The notes under the pieces: model-generated
Database searches by the model: none
The model's input: the letters and a program-made list of their open reading frames with translations, nothing else
What the model was told of the DNA's origin: nothing
In this document: positions 8,697-16,949 of the stretch, piece by piece
Layout of the letters: each line of letters opens with the position of its first letter
Numbering within the stretch: position 1 is the first letter of the stretch
Made by a program: the position numbers and the translations under genes
Assembly: GCF_900258035.1 (NCBI RefSeq)
Contig: NZ_OGTP01000006.1
Location: forward strand, 1-64,000
Direction: 5' to 3'
Source of the DNA: Caballeronia novacaledonica
Lineage (GTDB): Bacteria; Pseudomonadota; Gammaproteobacteria; Burkholderiales; Burkholderiaceae
DNA length: 64,000 bases

Positions 8697-9548
8697 TCAC
8701 TTCACCGCGCCAAACGTGAGGCCGCGCACGAGCTGTTTCTGCGAGACCCAGCCGACGATCAGGATCGGCGCGACCGCAAGCAGCGAAGCCGCCGAGAGCT
8801 TCGCCCAGAAAAGCCCCTCCGGACTCGAATACGACGCGATGAACACCGTGAGCGGCGCCGCGTTCGAGCTCGACAGATTGATGCTCCAGAACGCCTCGTT
8901 CCACGACAGGATGATGAGCAAGAGACCCGTCGATGCGAGACCGGGCAGCGCCATCGGCATCAGCAGATAGACGATTTCCTGCCACGTCGTCGCGCCGTCG
9001 ATGCGGCCGGCTTCGAGAATGTCCTTCGGCACTTCGTTGAAGTACGTGAAGGCCATCCACACGGCGATCGGCAGGTTGATGAGCGTGTACACGATGACGA
9101 GCCCGGACACCGTATCCAGCAGGCCCGTGTTCTTCCAAAGAAGATAGATCGGCACGAGCACGCCGACCGACGGCATCATCTTCGTGGAGAGCATCCACAG
9201 CAGGACCGACTGCGTTTTCTTCGTCGGGAAAAAGGCCATTGCGTAGGCGCACGGCACGGCGAGAATCAGGCAGAGCAGCGTGACGCCGACCGAGATCAGC
9301 ACCGAATTCCACGCGAAGCCGAAATAATTGCTGCGCGCGAACACTTCGCGGAAACTTTCCAGCGTCGGCGTGAAGAACAGCGACGACGAATACGCCTGCT
9401 GCTCGGTCTTGAACGCGGTGATCGTCATCCAGAAGATCGGGAAGAACAGCAGGATGGACACGATCCACGCGACGATGCCAGGCACGATGTTCTTCGCATG
9501 GCCGAGCGCGGTGGTCCGGGGACGGACGTTGACCGTTTGCGTGCTCAT
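8697..9548 (-). CDS. smoG: Polyol ABC transporter permease (MalG type)
   Basis: A 283-residue inner-membrane permease with about six membrane spans. The EAA loop that docks the ATPase is at EAGRIDGATTWQEIVYLLMPM. Start ATG 9548 overlaps the stop of the preceding permease by 4 bp, the usual sign of coupled translation. It forms the transport channel with the 312-residue partner and is energised by the ATPase at 6792. Confidence 0.9.
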   Translation of the reverse strand: MSTQTVNVRPRTTALGHAKNIVPGIVAWIVSILLFFPIFWMTITAFKTEQQAYSSSLFFTPTLESFREVFARSNYFGFAWNSVLISVGVTLLCLILAVPCAYAMAFFPTKKTQSVLLWMLSTKMMPSVGVLVPIYLLWKNTGLLDTVSGLVIVYTLINLPIAVWMAFTYFNEVPKDILEAGRIDGATTWQEIVYLLMPMALPGLASTGLLLIILSWNEAFWSINLSSSNAAPLTVFIASYSSPEGLFWAKLSAASLLAVAPILIVGWVSQKQLVRGLTFGAVK

Positions 9549-10483
9549 GACTCGTACTCCCCTTTGAGGTTCTTCGCGAGCATTCTCACGAGGAAGAACG
9601 CGACGATGTTGGCGAGAATCACCGCGAGAATGCCGCCCGCCGACGCGAGGCCAACGTCGAACTGCTGCAGGCCGAGCGCGTAGATCAGGTACGACAGGTT
9701 GGTCGTCGCGGTGCCGGGGCCGCCGCCCGTCGTCGTGTAGATTTCCGCGAAGATCGACAGCAGAAAGATGGTTTCCATCATCACGACCACGGCGACCGCG
9801 CGCTTCAGGTGCGGCAGCGTGATGAAGAAGAACATCGCGAACGGACCCGCGCCGTCGATGCGCGCCGCTTCCTTTTGCTCCTGATCGAGCGACTGAATCG
9901 CCGTGAAGAGAATCAGGAACGCGAACGGCAGCCATTGCCACGCGACGATCACGATCACCGCGAACAGCGGATAGTCGGCGAACCAGTCGATCGGCTGCAT
10001 GCCCATCGAACGCATCAGGCTGGCGATGAGGCCGTACACCGGATGCAGGATCATGTTCTTCCAGATGAGCGCGGAGACCGTCGGCATCACGAAGAACGGC
10101 GCGATCACGAGCAGACGCGCGATGCCTTGCCCGAAGAACTTGCGATCGAACAGCACGGCGAGCAGCACGCCGCCCACGACCGTGATGACGAGCACCGAAA
10201 TGATCAGCGTGAGCGTATGGCCGATGGACGGGCCGAACGCCGGATCGGTGACGAGGAACTCGAAGTTGTCGAAGCCCGCGAAGCCTTTGACGTCGGGATT
10301 GAGCAGGTTATAGCGCGAGAACGAAAACCAGATCGTCATCGCGAGCGGAATGGCCATCCACAGGAAGAGCAGTCCGGTCGAAGGCGTGATCAGCCATCGC
10401 ACCGACTTCGCGCGCCGCTTGTCGCGTTCGGCGGCGGACTCCTCCAGATGATGATCGGTGATGGGGGGATTCAGTTGACTCAT
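9545..10483 (-). CDS. smoF: Polyol ABC transporter permease (MalF type)
   Basis: A 312-residue inner-membrane permease with six predicted spans, the first near residues 33-55. Its EAA loop reads EAARIDGAGPFAMFFFITLP. It starts at ATG 10483, 68 bp after the binding-protein stop, in a gap with a short hairpin. With the downstream permease it makes the heterodimeric channel of a carbohydrate-uptake type 1 ABC importer. Confidence 0.9.
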   Translation of the reverse strand: MSQLNPPITDHHLEESAAERDKRRAKSVRWLITPSTGLLFLWMAIPLAMTIWFSFSRYNLLNPDVKGFAGFDNFEFLVTDPAFGPSIGHTLTLIISVLVITVVGGVLLAVLFDRKFFGQGIARLLVIAPFFVMPTVSALIWKNMILHPVYGLIASLMRSMGMQPIDWFADYPLFAVIVIVAWQWLPFAFLILFTAIQSLDQEQKEAARIDGAGPFAMFFFITLPHLKRAVAVVVMMETIFLLSIFAEIYTTTGGGPGTATTNLSYLIYALGLQQFDVGLASAGGILAVILANIVAFFLVRMLAKNLKGEYES

Positions 10484-10511
10484 CGTTTCACCTCTCGATG
10501 ATGATGCCGGC

Positions 10512-10535
10512 GGACCGCATCAGACGACGCGGCCC
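10512..10535 (-). other. Hairpin between binding-protein and permease genes
   Basis: On the transcribed strand, GGGCCGCG and TGCGGTCC can pair as eight base pairs (two G-U) around an 8-base loop. It lies between the binding-protein stop (10552) and the permease start (10483) and has no T tract. In many ABC importer operons such a stem protects or limits mRNA so that the binding protein is made in excess. That role is inferred. Confidence 0.4.
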
Positions 10536-10551
10536 GCGTACTGCGGAAGAG

Positions 10552-11919
10552 TTACTTCTGATAGCCCGCCTGCTTCACGGCGCGATCCGCGGCGGCGTTC
10601 GCCGCCTTCAGCGCATTGTCGACGCTCGTCTGGCCCGCGACGACACCCGCGATCGACTGGCCGACCACCGTGCCAAACGACTGAAACTCCGGAATGCCGA
10701 CGAACTGGATGCCGCTATACGGCACCTTGTGCAGCGTCGCGTCGTTCGGGTCGGCGGTTTCGATCGCTTTCAGCACGAAGTCGCCGAACGGCGCGGCCTG
10801 CTTGTACTCGGGGCGCGCGTAGGTCGACTTGCGCGTGCCCGGCGGCACCGACGCCCAGCCTTCGTCCTTGCCGACCATCTCGATGTATTCCTTCGACGTC
10901 GCCCACGCGGCGAACTTCTTCGCGGCGTCCTGCTGCTTCGACGTCTTCGGAATCGCGAGCGACCACGACCACAGCCAGTGCGAGCCCTTCGGCGTGACGG
11001 CGACGGGCGCGGCGGCAAAGCCGATCTTGTCCGACACCTGCGACTGCGACTTGTTGTAGAGCATGCCCGCGGCGACCGTCGCGTCGATCCACATCGCGCA
11101 TTTGCCGGAGGACATCAGCGTGAGGTTCTCGTTGAAGCCGTTCGAGCTCGCTCCCGGCGGGCCGTCGTTCTTCAGCAGATCGGCGTAGAAGCCGACCGCC
11201 TTCTTCCATTCGGGCGTGTCGAGCTGCGCCTGCCACTTCTCGTTGAACCATTCGCCGCCGAACGTGTTCACGACCGTCGACACGTACGCCATGTTCTCGC
11301 CCCAGCCCGCCTTGCCGCGCAGGCAGATGCCGTACTGGCCTTTGGACTTGTCGGTGAGCTTGTCGGCGAACTGCTTGATCTGGTCGTAGGTCGGCTGGTC
11401 GGGCATCTTCAGGCCGGCCGCCTGGAACAGATCCTTGCGGTAGTACGTCATCGAGCTTTCGACGTAGAACGGCAGCGCATAGAGCACGCCGCCGGACGAG
11501 AGGCCGTCACGCGCGGTCTTCACGACATCGTCGAGATCGTAGTTGGCGGGCAGGCCGGTCATCGGCGAGAGCCAGCCGCGCTTGCCCCATTGCGGCGCCT
11601 CGTACGTGCCGATGGTGATCACGTCGAACTGGCCGCTGTTGGTGGTGATGTCGGTCGTCGCGCGCTGACGCAACACGTTCTCTTCGAGAATCACCCATTT
11701 GAGCTGGATGTCCGGATTGGCCTTCTCGAAGGCCGGCGCGAGCTTCTTAAGCTCGATCATGTCCGGGTTGTTCAACGTCGCGATCGTGATGGTCGTCGCG
11801 GCGTGCGACGACAGCGGCACGAGCGCGGCCACGGCCAGCGCGGCCGACAGCGCGCCGCTCACGAACGGAGCGCGACGCGCGCGCGGTTGTGCTCGAACGA
11901 TGCGTTGGGTGCGTTTCAT
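10552..11919 (-). CDS. smoE: Polyol ABC transporter substrate-binding protein
   Basis: A 455-residue periplasmic solute-binding protein (extracellular binding protein family 1). The long N-terminus carries an arginine-rich start and then a signal peptide ending near SSHA-ATT (about residue 41). The mature part starts with a typical ITIATLNNPDMIELKKL. Start ATG 11919 is chosen for its AAGGAG ribosome site; an upstream in-frame start would add 17 residues with no support. It delivers sorbitol, mannitol or arabitol to the two permeases. It has its own promoter candidate at 12088-12115 and a UUCG-capped hairpin in its leader. Confidence 0.9.
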   Translation of the reverse strand: MKRTQRIVRAQPRARRAPFVSGALSAALAVAALVPLSSHAATTITIATLNNPDMIELKKLAPAFEKANPDIQLKWVILEENVLRQRATTDITTNSGQFDVITIGTYEAPQWGKRGWLSPMTGLPANYDLDDVVKTARDGLSSGGVLYALPFYVESSMTYYRKDLFQAAGLKMPDQPTYDQIKQFADKLTDKSKGQYGICLRGKAGWGENMAYVSTVVNTFGGEWFNEKWQAQLDTPEWKKAVGFYADLLKNDGPPGASSNGFNENLTLMSSGKCAMWIDATVAAGMLYNKSQSQVSDKIGFAAAPVAVTPKGSHWLWSWSLAIPKTSKQQDAAKKFAAWATSKEYIEMVGKDEGWASVPPGTRKSTYARPEYKQAAPFGDFVLKAIETADPNDATLHKVPYSGIQFVGIPEFQSFGTVVGQSIAGVVAGQTSVDNALKAANAAADRAVKQAGYQK

Positions 11920-12012
11920 ATCGGTTCGTCTCCTTTTTGTTGGCACGGGCGCAGCGGACAGGGAATGCATGACCGCAAGCGCCGTGGATGCCGCTGCCTG
12001 CTTTTGAGGTTG

Positions 12013-12030
12013 CGCGATCCGAAGATCGCG
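12013..12030 (-). other. UUCG-capped hairpin in the binding-protein leader
   Basis: On the minus strand CGCGATC-TTCG-GATCGCG forms a perfect 7-bp stem closed by the very stable UUCG loop, about 95 bases upstream of the binding-protein ATG. No T tract follows, so it is not a terminator. It may stabilise the 5' end of the mRNA. Confidence 0.5.
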
Positions 12031-12087
12031 TGGTTACCGGGTTATTCTTTGCCGCGCCTGCCTTCGTCGTCGTGGAGATGCCGTTTC

Positions 12088-12115
12088 ACTATAGACGGTG
12101 CTTCCCGCGCTTCAA
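12088..12115 (-). promoter_or_regulatory. Internal promoter before the binding-protein gene
   Basis: On the minus strand TTGAAG (12115-12110), 16 bp, then TATAGT (12093-12088) form a good sigma-70 candidate. It lies directly after the sorbitol dehydrogenase stop codon. It would let the transporter genes be expressed separately from the dehydrogenase. Confidence 0.5.
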
Positions 12116-12130
12116 GGCGCATGCGGTGCG

Positions 12131-12904
12131 TCAGCTCATCCAGTTGCCACCGTCGACGTTGATCGTCTGCGCGGTGATGTAGTCCGAATCCGATGACGCC
12201 AGAAAGAGCGCCGCGCCCGTGAGATCGGCGGGCACGCCCATGCGCCCGAGCGGCACTTCCTCGCCGACGAGCCGCTTCTTCTCGCCGAGCGGACGATTCT
12301 CGTAGCGCGCGAAGAGCGCGTCGACTTCCTTCCACATCGGTGTATCGACGACGCCCGGCGCGATGCCGTTCACGTTGATGCGCTCTTTCGCGAGCGCGAG
12401 CGCCGCCGATTGCGTGTAGCTGATCACCGCCGCCTTGGTCGCGCAGTAATGCGACACGAGCGCCTCGCCGCGCCGCCCGGCTTGCGACGACATGTTGATG
12501 ATCTTGCCGCCACGGCCTTGCTCGACCATGCGAAGCGCGACCGCCTGCATCAGGAAGAACATGCCTTTGACGTTGACCGCGAAGAGGCGGTCGTAGATGT
12601 CCCAGGATTCGTCGAGGATCGGGCGCATGTCGAAGAGCGCCGCGTTGTTGAAGAGAATGTCGATGCCGCCGAAACGCTCGACGGCGCGCGCCACGATGCG
12701 CTCGATGTCTTCGCGCCGCGTGACGTCGGCCTTGAGCGCGAGCACGCTCGCGGAAACGTCCGCGAAGCGCTGTGTCATGTCGTGCTCGTCTTTCACGTCG
12801 ACGATGACGACCTGCGCGCCTTCATCGAGATAGCGCCGCGCGACCGCCTCGCCGATGCCGCTCGCCGCGCCCGTGATGATCGCGACCTTGTCTTTCAGTC
12901 TCAC
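12131..12904 (-). CDS. smoS: Sorbitol dehydrogenase (L-iditol 2-dehydrogenase, SDR family)
   Basis: A 257-residue short-chain dehydrogenase that oxidises D-sorbitol to D-fructose with NAD. The cofactor loop TGAASGIG is at residues 11-18, NNA is at 87-89, catalytic Ser is 140, and Tyr 153 and Lys 157 form YxxxK. It resembles Rhodobacter SmoS throughout, including the ending NVDGGNWMS. It starts at GTG 12904 with GGAGAC six bases upstream. It heads the leftward polyol operon behind the operator at 12958-13011. No fructokinase is recognisable nearby. Confidence 0.92.
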   Translation of the reverse strand: MRLKDKVAIITGAASGIGEAVARRYLDEGAQVVIVDVKDEHDMTQRFADVSASVLALKADVTRREDIERIVARAVERFGGIDILFNNAALFDMRPILDESWDIYDRLFAVNVKGMFFLMQAVALRMVEQGRGGKIINMSSQAGRRGEALVSHYCATKAAVISYTQSAALALAKERINVNGIAPGVVDTPMWKEVDALFARYENRPLGEKKRLVGEEVPLGRMGVPADLTGAALFLASSDSDYITAQTINVDGGNWMS

Positions 12905-12938
12905 CGATGTCTCCGATTCTTCGAATCGCCCTTCGTGT

Positions 12939-13011
12939 GAGCGAACGCTCTGCAAATGAGCAATTGCTCTAACTTTGATCGAATGATCGGTGTTGCGCGT
13001 GATCGTGTCAA
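12939..13011 (-). promoter_or_regulatory. smo operon promoter with composite operator
   Basis: On the minus strand TTGACA (13011-13006), 17 bp and GATCAT (12988-12983) form the promoter. GATCATTCGATCA occupies 12988-12976. After six bases comes the perfect palindrome GAGCAATTGCTC (12969-12958). A weaker third box GAGCGAACGCTC (12939-12950) lies 19 bp further. The first two boxes and all spacings repeat those at dalD (1965-2018). Confidence 0.72.
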
Positions 13012-13147
13012 GGCGTCGACACAGGTTTCGATGTTGCGACGCGCAAAGGCCGGGAAGTTGGGGAAAACCTGTTTTGGTGAGGGGTGGGGGAGCAAACGGC
13101 GTACCGCGGCGCGCCGAACTCGACCGCCGCTCGCGAGCGCTTCATCG

Positions 13148-13168
13148 CGATACGTTATATCATCTCGA
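13148..13168 (+). promoter_or_regulatory. Candidate Zur box before zur-znuACB
   Basis: The AT-rich patch GATACGTTATATCATC stands out in a GC-rich leader about 55 bp before zur. It resembles the GTTATATTATAAC core of proteobacterial Zur sites, though the right half is degenerate. Zinc-loaded Zur would repress its own operon here. Confidence 0.5.
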
Positions 13169-13215
13169 AATCGTCCGACGAGCGCTCCGCCCGCTCGCGT
13201 TACACCCCGAGATAG

Positions 13216-13680
13216 ATGAACATGACCGCATCCGTCGAAACCATGCTGGCGCAAGCCGAAGCGCTCTCCGCCGAGCGCGGCGTCGCGCTCACGCCGCTAC
13301 GCCGCCAGGTCTACGAACTCGTGCTGAAGGCGCACAAGCCGATCGGCGCCTACGACCTCATCGACGCGATGGAGCCGCAGCGCGGCGCGCGCGTGCCGCC
13401 GACCACCGTGTATCGCGCGCTGGACTTTCTCGTGGAAAACGGCTTCGTGCATCGCATCGAATCGAAGAACGCGTTCATCGCGTGTTGCGACGCCGGCAAG
13501 CCGCACGAAAGCCAGTTCCTCATTTGCGACGAATGCGGCGCGACGCTCGAAATCCAGGGCCGCGAACTCGCTTCGTCGCTGTCCGCGAGCCCGCCGGCGC
13601 ACGGCTTTCAGGTCCATCACCAGGTCGTGGAACTGAGCGGTCTGTGCGCCGAATGCCAGAAAAAGCATCGCGACGCGTGA
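13216..13680 (+). CDS. zur: Zinc uptake regulator Zur (Fur family)
   Basis: A 154-residue Fur-family repressor that binds DNA when loaded with zinc. The winged-helix part contains the Fur recognition segment PPTTVYRALDFLVENGFVHRIES (about 61-83). Structural zinc ligands are the pairs Cys 104/Cys 107 (ICDECG) and Cys 144/Cys 147 (CAEC); His 97 lies in the regulatory site region. It leads directly into znuA 41 bp downstream, so zur-znuA-znuC-znuB is an autoregulated zinc import operon. Fur or PerR is unlikely given this context. Confidence 0.93.
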   Translation: MNMTASVETMLAQAEALSAERGVALTPLRRQVYELVLKAHKPIGAYDLIDAMEPQRGARVPPTTVYRALDFLVENGFVHRIESKNAFIACCDAGKPHESQFLICDECGATLEIQGRELASSLSASPPAHGFQVHHQVVELSGLCAECQKKHRDA

Positions 13681-13721
13681 TTCGCGTCACGTCGAAAACC
13701 ACGCATCCAGAAAGGAAATCG

Positions 13722-14603
13722 ATGAAACTCGCGTACGTCCTGACTTGCTTCGCCGTCGCGCTCGGCCTGTGCAACACGGCATCGGCGCAGACCGCGCGCG
13801 TGCCGGTCGTCGCGGCGGAGAACTTTTACGGCGACGTCATCCGCCAGCTCGGCGGCGATCACGTGCAGGTGACGAGCATTCTCAGCAATCCGGACGAAGA
13901 CCCGCATCTCTTCGAAGCGAGCCCGAAGACCGCGCGCGCGTTGCAGCACGCGGCGCTCGTCGTCTATAACGGCGCGGACTACGATCCGTGGATGGACAAG
14001 CTGCTCGCCGCATCGAAGAGCGATGACAAGCGCACCGTGATCGTCGCGGCGAAGCTCGTCGGCAGAAAGTCCGGCGACAATCCGCATCTCTGGTACGACC
14101 CGGCGACGATGCCCGCCGTCGCGAAAGCGGTGAGCGCGTATCTCGTGAGCGCCGACCCGTCGCACAAGAGCGATTACGACGCGCGCCTCGCGACCTTCCT
14201 CGATTCGATGAAGCCGATCGATGCGAGCGTCGCCCGATTGAAGACGCATTACAAGGGCGTGCCCGTCACGGCGACGGAGCCGGTGTTCGGCTATATGGCC
14301 GATGCCATCGGCTTCGAGATGCGCAACCTGCGCTTCCAGATGGCCTCGATGAACGAGACCGAGCCGAGCCCCGCCGATATCGCCGCGTTCGAAAAAGACT
14401 TGCGCGAGCGCCGTGTGCACGTGCTCATCTACAACAGCCAGGCGACGGGCGCGCTGACGAAGCGCATGCTCGCCATCGCGAAGGACGCGCATGTGCCGAG
14501 CATCAGCGTGACGGAAACCTTGCCCGCGAACAAGACGTACCAGCAATGGATGCAGTCGCAACTGGACACGCTTTCGGGCGCGCTGCAAGGATGGCAACGA
14601 TGA
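13722..14603 (+). CDS. znuA: Zinc ABC transporter periplasmic binding protein
   Basis: A 293-residue cluster A-I metal-binding protein. The signal peptide is cut near residue 22 (TASA-QT). Metal ligands include His 62 (DEDPHLF) and His 122 (NPHLWYDP), with a later glutamate/aspartate region. Unlike many ZnuA proteins it has no histidine-rich loop between the lobes; such a sequence is instead at the end of ZnuC. The start is ATG 13722 after AAAGGAA. The stop overlaps the znuC start by 4 bp. Confidence 0.9.
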   Translation: MKLAYVLTCFAVALGLCNTASAQTARVPVVAAENFYGDVIRQLGGDHVQVTSILSNPDEDPHLFEASPKTARALQHAALVVYNGADYDPWMDKLLAASKSDDKRTVIVAAKLVGRKSGDNPHLWYDPATMPAVAKAVSAYLVSADPSHKSDYDARLATFLDSMKPIDASVARLKTHYKGVPVTATEPVFGYMADAIGFEMRNLRFQMASMNETEPSPADIAAFEKDLRERRVHVLIYNSQATGALTKRMLAIAKDAHVPSISVTETLPANKTYQQWMQSQLDTLSGALQGWQR

Positions 14604-15478
14604 ACGTCGCAACGTCGCAAGCCGCGCTCGAAGTGGATCGCGTGACGCTCGCGCTCGGCGGGCGCGAGATTCTCAACGACACGAGTTTCACGGTCACGAA
14701 CGGCGAGTTCATCGGCGTGCTCGGGCCGAACGGCGCGGGCAAGACCACGCTGATGCGCGCGCTGCTCGGGCTCGTGCCGCTCAAGAGCGGGACGATCCGC
14801 GTGAATGGCGAAGCGGTCGTGCGCGGCAATGCGTCGATCGGTTATATGCCGCAGATCCGCACCGGACTCGCCAATCGGCGCGTGCTGGGCCGCGATTTCG
14901 TCGCGATGGCCGCCGACGGGCATCACTGGGGCCTGCCGCATCGCAACGCACGCATCCGCGCCGATGTCGAGCGCGTGCTCGAACTCGTCGGCGCGCATCA
15001 ACTGGCATCGCGTCCTTTGTCGGAACTGTCGGGCGGTGAGCGACAGCGTCTGTTGCTCGCGCAATGTCTGCTCGGCAATCCGCGTCTTCTGCTGCTCGAC
15101 GAGCCGCTCATCAGTCTCGATCCGCGTCATCAGACGGGCGTCGTCGAACTCGTGCGGCGCGTGCAGCGCGAACTGAACATCACCGTGCTGTTCTCCGCGC
15201 ACGAGCTCAATCCGCTATTGAATTCGCTCGACCGCGTGCTGTATCTGGGCAGCGGGCGCGCGGCGCTCGGCACCGTCGATGAAGTCATCTCGAAGCCGGT
15301 GCTGTCGCGGCTGTATGGATCGCCCATCGACGTGATGCGCGTGAACGGCCGCATCTTCGTGATGTCGGGCGATGTCGAAATCGACAAGCTCGATCACGCG
15401 CACGAAGAAGGCGATGAGCATGAACACGAGCATGAGCACGGCCATGCGGACAGTCACGGCCACAGTCACGTCAAATAG
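14600..15478 (+). CDS. znuC: Zinc ABC transporter ATP-binding protein with His-rich tail
   Basis: A 292-residue ABC ATPase. Walker A GPNGAGKTT is at 42-50, signature LSGGERQR at 143-150, Walker B LLLLDEP at 163-169, and the switch histidine is 201. Start ATG 14600 is preferred to 14591 because AAGG lies 9 bases ahead; it overlaps the znuA stop. Residues 266-290 hold ten histidines mixed with Glu, Asp and Gly, a probable cytosolic zinc-binding tail. The next gene starts 9 bp later. The tail could buffer incoming zinc or sense it; this is inferred. Confidence 0.92.
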   Translation: MNVATSQAALEVDRVTLALGGREILNDTSFTVTNGEFIGVLGPNGAGKTTLMRALLGLVPLKSGTIRVNGEAVVRGNASIGYMPQIRTGLANRRVLGRDFVAMAADGHHWGLPHRNARIRADVERVLELVGAHQLASRPLSELSGGERQRLLLAQCLLGNPRLLLLDEPLISLDPRHQTGVVELVRRVQRELNITVLFSAHELNPLLNSLDRVLYLGSGRAALGTVDEVISKPVLSRLYGSPIDVMRVNGRIFVMSGDVEIDKLDHAHEEGDEHEHEHEHGHADSHGHSHVK

Positions 15479-15486
15479 AAATCACA

Positions 15487-16266
15487 ATGTTCGAATATGA
15501 CTTCATGGTGAATGCATTCGCGGCGTCGGGAATCGTCGCGGTGCTGTCGGGGATCGTCGGGTATTTTCTCGTGCTGCGCGGGCAGACGTTCGCGGGTCAT
15601 GCGTTGTCGCACGTCGGGTTCACCGGTGCCACGGGTGCCGTGCTGCTCGGCATGCCGCCGCTCTGGGGGATGGTCGGATTCACGCTCGCGGCGGGTGTCG
15701 GCATGGGCGCGCTCGGCGAGCGCCTTTCGGGACGCGATGTCGCCATCGGCGTGATTCTTTCGCTATCGCTCGGTTTTGGCTTGCTGTTTCTGCATTTCTT
15801 CACTGCGTATGCGACGCAGGCTACGGCATTGCTCTTCGGCAACGTGCTCGGTGTGAGTCATGAGACGTTGATCGTGCTGGCGGGTCTTGCCGCCGTTAGT
15901 CTTGGCGCGCTGGCGTTCATCATGCGGCCGTTGTTGTTCGCGTCTTTGCAGCCGGAGCTTGCGGAAGCCAAAGGCGTGTCGTTGCGGCTCGTTTCGGTGC
16001 TGTTTCTCGCGATCACCGCGCTCGCGGTCGCGGCTTGCACGCAGATCGTCGGGGTGCTCTTGGTGTTTGCGTTGATGGTCGGGCCGGCGGCCGCTGCGCA
16101 GAATGTGACGACGCGGTTGTCGTCGGGATTGGTGCTTGCAGCTTTGTTTGCGCTCGCGCAGGCGTGGGGGGGGCTCACGCTCGCCTATTACACCGATTGG
16201 CCAACCAGTTTTTGGATCACCATGCTTGCAGCGGTTGTTTATGGGGCGAGTTTGCTTCGGCGGTAG
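15487..16266 (+). CDS. znuB: Zinc ABC transporter permease
   Basis: A 259-residue ABC-3 family inner-membrane permease with eight or so hydrophobic spans. Characteristic segments include LRGQTFAGHALSHVGFTGA and the C-terminal VGPAAAAQNVTTRLSSGL. It completes the ZnuABC importer and is the last gene of the zur operon. The second large inverted-repeat element begins 18 bp after its stop, following a run of eight T residues. Confidence 0.92.
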   Translation: MFEYDFMVNAFAASGIVAVLSGIVGYFLVLRGQTFAGHALSHVGFTGATGAVLLGMPPLWGMVGFTLAAGVGMGALGERLSGRDVAIGVILSLSLGFGLLFLHFFTAYATQATALLFGNVLGVSHETLIVLAGLAAVSLGALAFIMRPLLFASLQPELAEAKGVSLRLVSVLFLAITALAVAACTQIVGVLLVFALMVGPAAAAQNVTTRLSSGLVLAALFALAQAWGGLTLAYYTDWPTSFWITMLAAVVYGASLLRR

Positions 16267-16284
16267 GGGCATTAGGTTTTTTTT

Positions 16285-16929
16285 GCCGGGTCCCGTATTC
16301 GCGTCGGTCTATTAGCGTTGCCCCTGTGCGGGGCGGCAGTCACTTTCTTTGCTGCTGCAAAGAAAGTAACCAAAGAAACAGCTATCCCCAGCCTAAGCAC
16401 TTCACACCGGCCGCGGCACAGGCGATTGACCTAATGGCCCCCAGAGTAGCGAGTGCCCTCACAAAACTCTCGCGACTTGGCTCGCGCACGGTCCGACACA
16501 TCGCGCCACACAACACACTGGTTCAGCACAAAACGGCTCCAGCCCGCTTCGCGGCCGACGGGTCAATCGGGTTTGCACGCGCACGCGTACTTGCTACACC
16601 TCTTTCTCACCGCGTCGCCCCGCAGACCGACGGTTTCCCTTGCAGACCCGGCGGCAGCGCGCAGCGCTGTGCCGAAGCTATTTCGTGCTGAACCAGCGCC
16701 CTAAAACATGTGGTGCGGCAGACCGTGCGCGAGCCAAGCCCTATTCTGCTTGTGAGGGCACTCGCTACTGCCGGGCCATTCAGCCAATCGCCTGTGCCGC
16801 GGCCGGCGTGAGGCACTTTGGATGGGGAAAGCTGCTTTCTTTGGTTACTTTCTTTGCAGCAGCAAAGAAAGTGACTGCCGCCCCGCACAGGGGCAACGCT
16901 AATAAACCAATAACAAAACGGGATCCGGC
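16285..16929. repeat. 645-bp inverted-repeat element, copy 2 (inverted interior)
   Basis: It fills the space between the convergent znuB and fghA genes. The ends GCCGGGTCCCGT (16285) and ACGGGATCCGGC (16918-16929) are inverted. The 100-bp hairpin cores lie at both ends, and the inner arms pair over most of their length. Compared with copy 1, the asymmetric centre is reversed: here the AAAACGGCTCC side is on the left and the GAAATAGC side on the right. Flanks are T-rich on the left and A-rich on the right. No transposase or credible gene lies inside. Confidence 0.85.
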
Positions 16930-16949
16930 GAAAACAAACAAAAAAAACG

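Noticed and set aside
14420..15478. Periodic CAC/GAG codons at the end of znuC as a DNA repeat or frameshift artefact
   Set aside because: The codons vary and the frame ends cleanly 9 bp before znuB, so this is a genuine His/Glu-rich protein tail.
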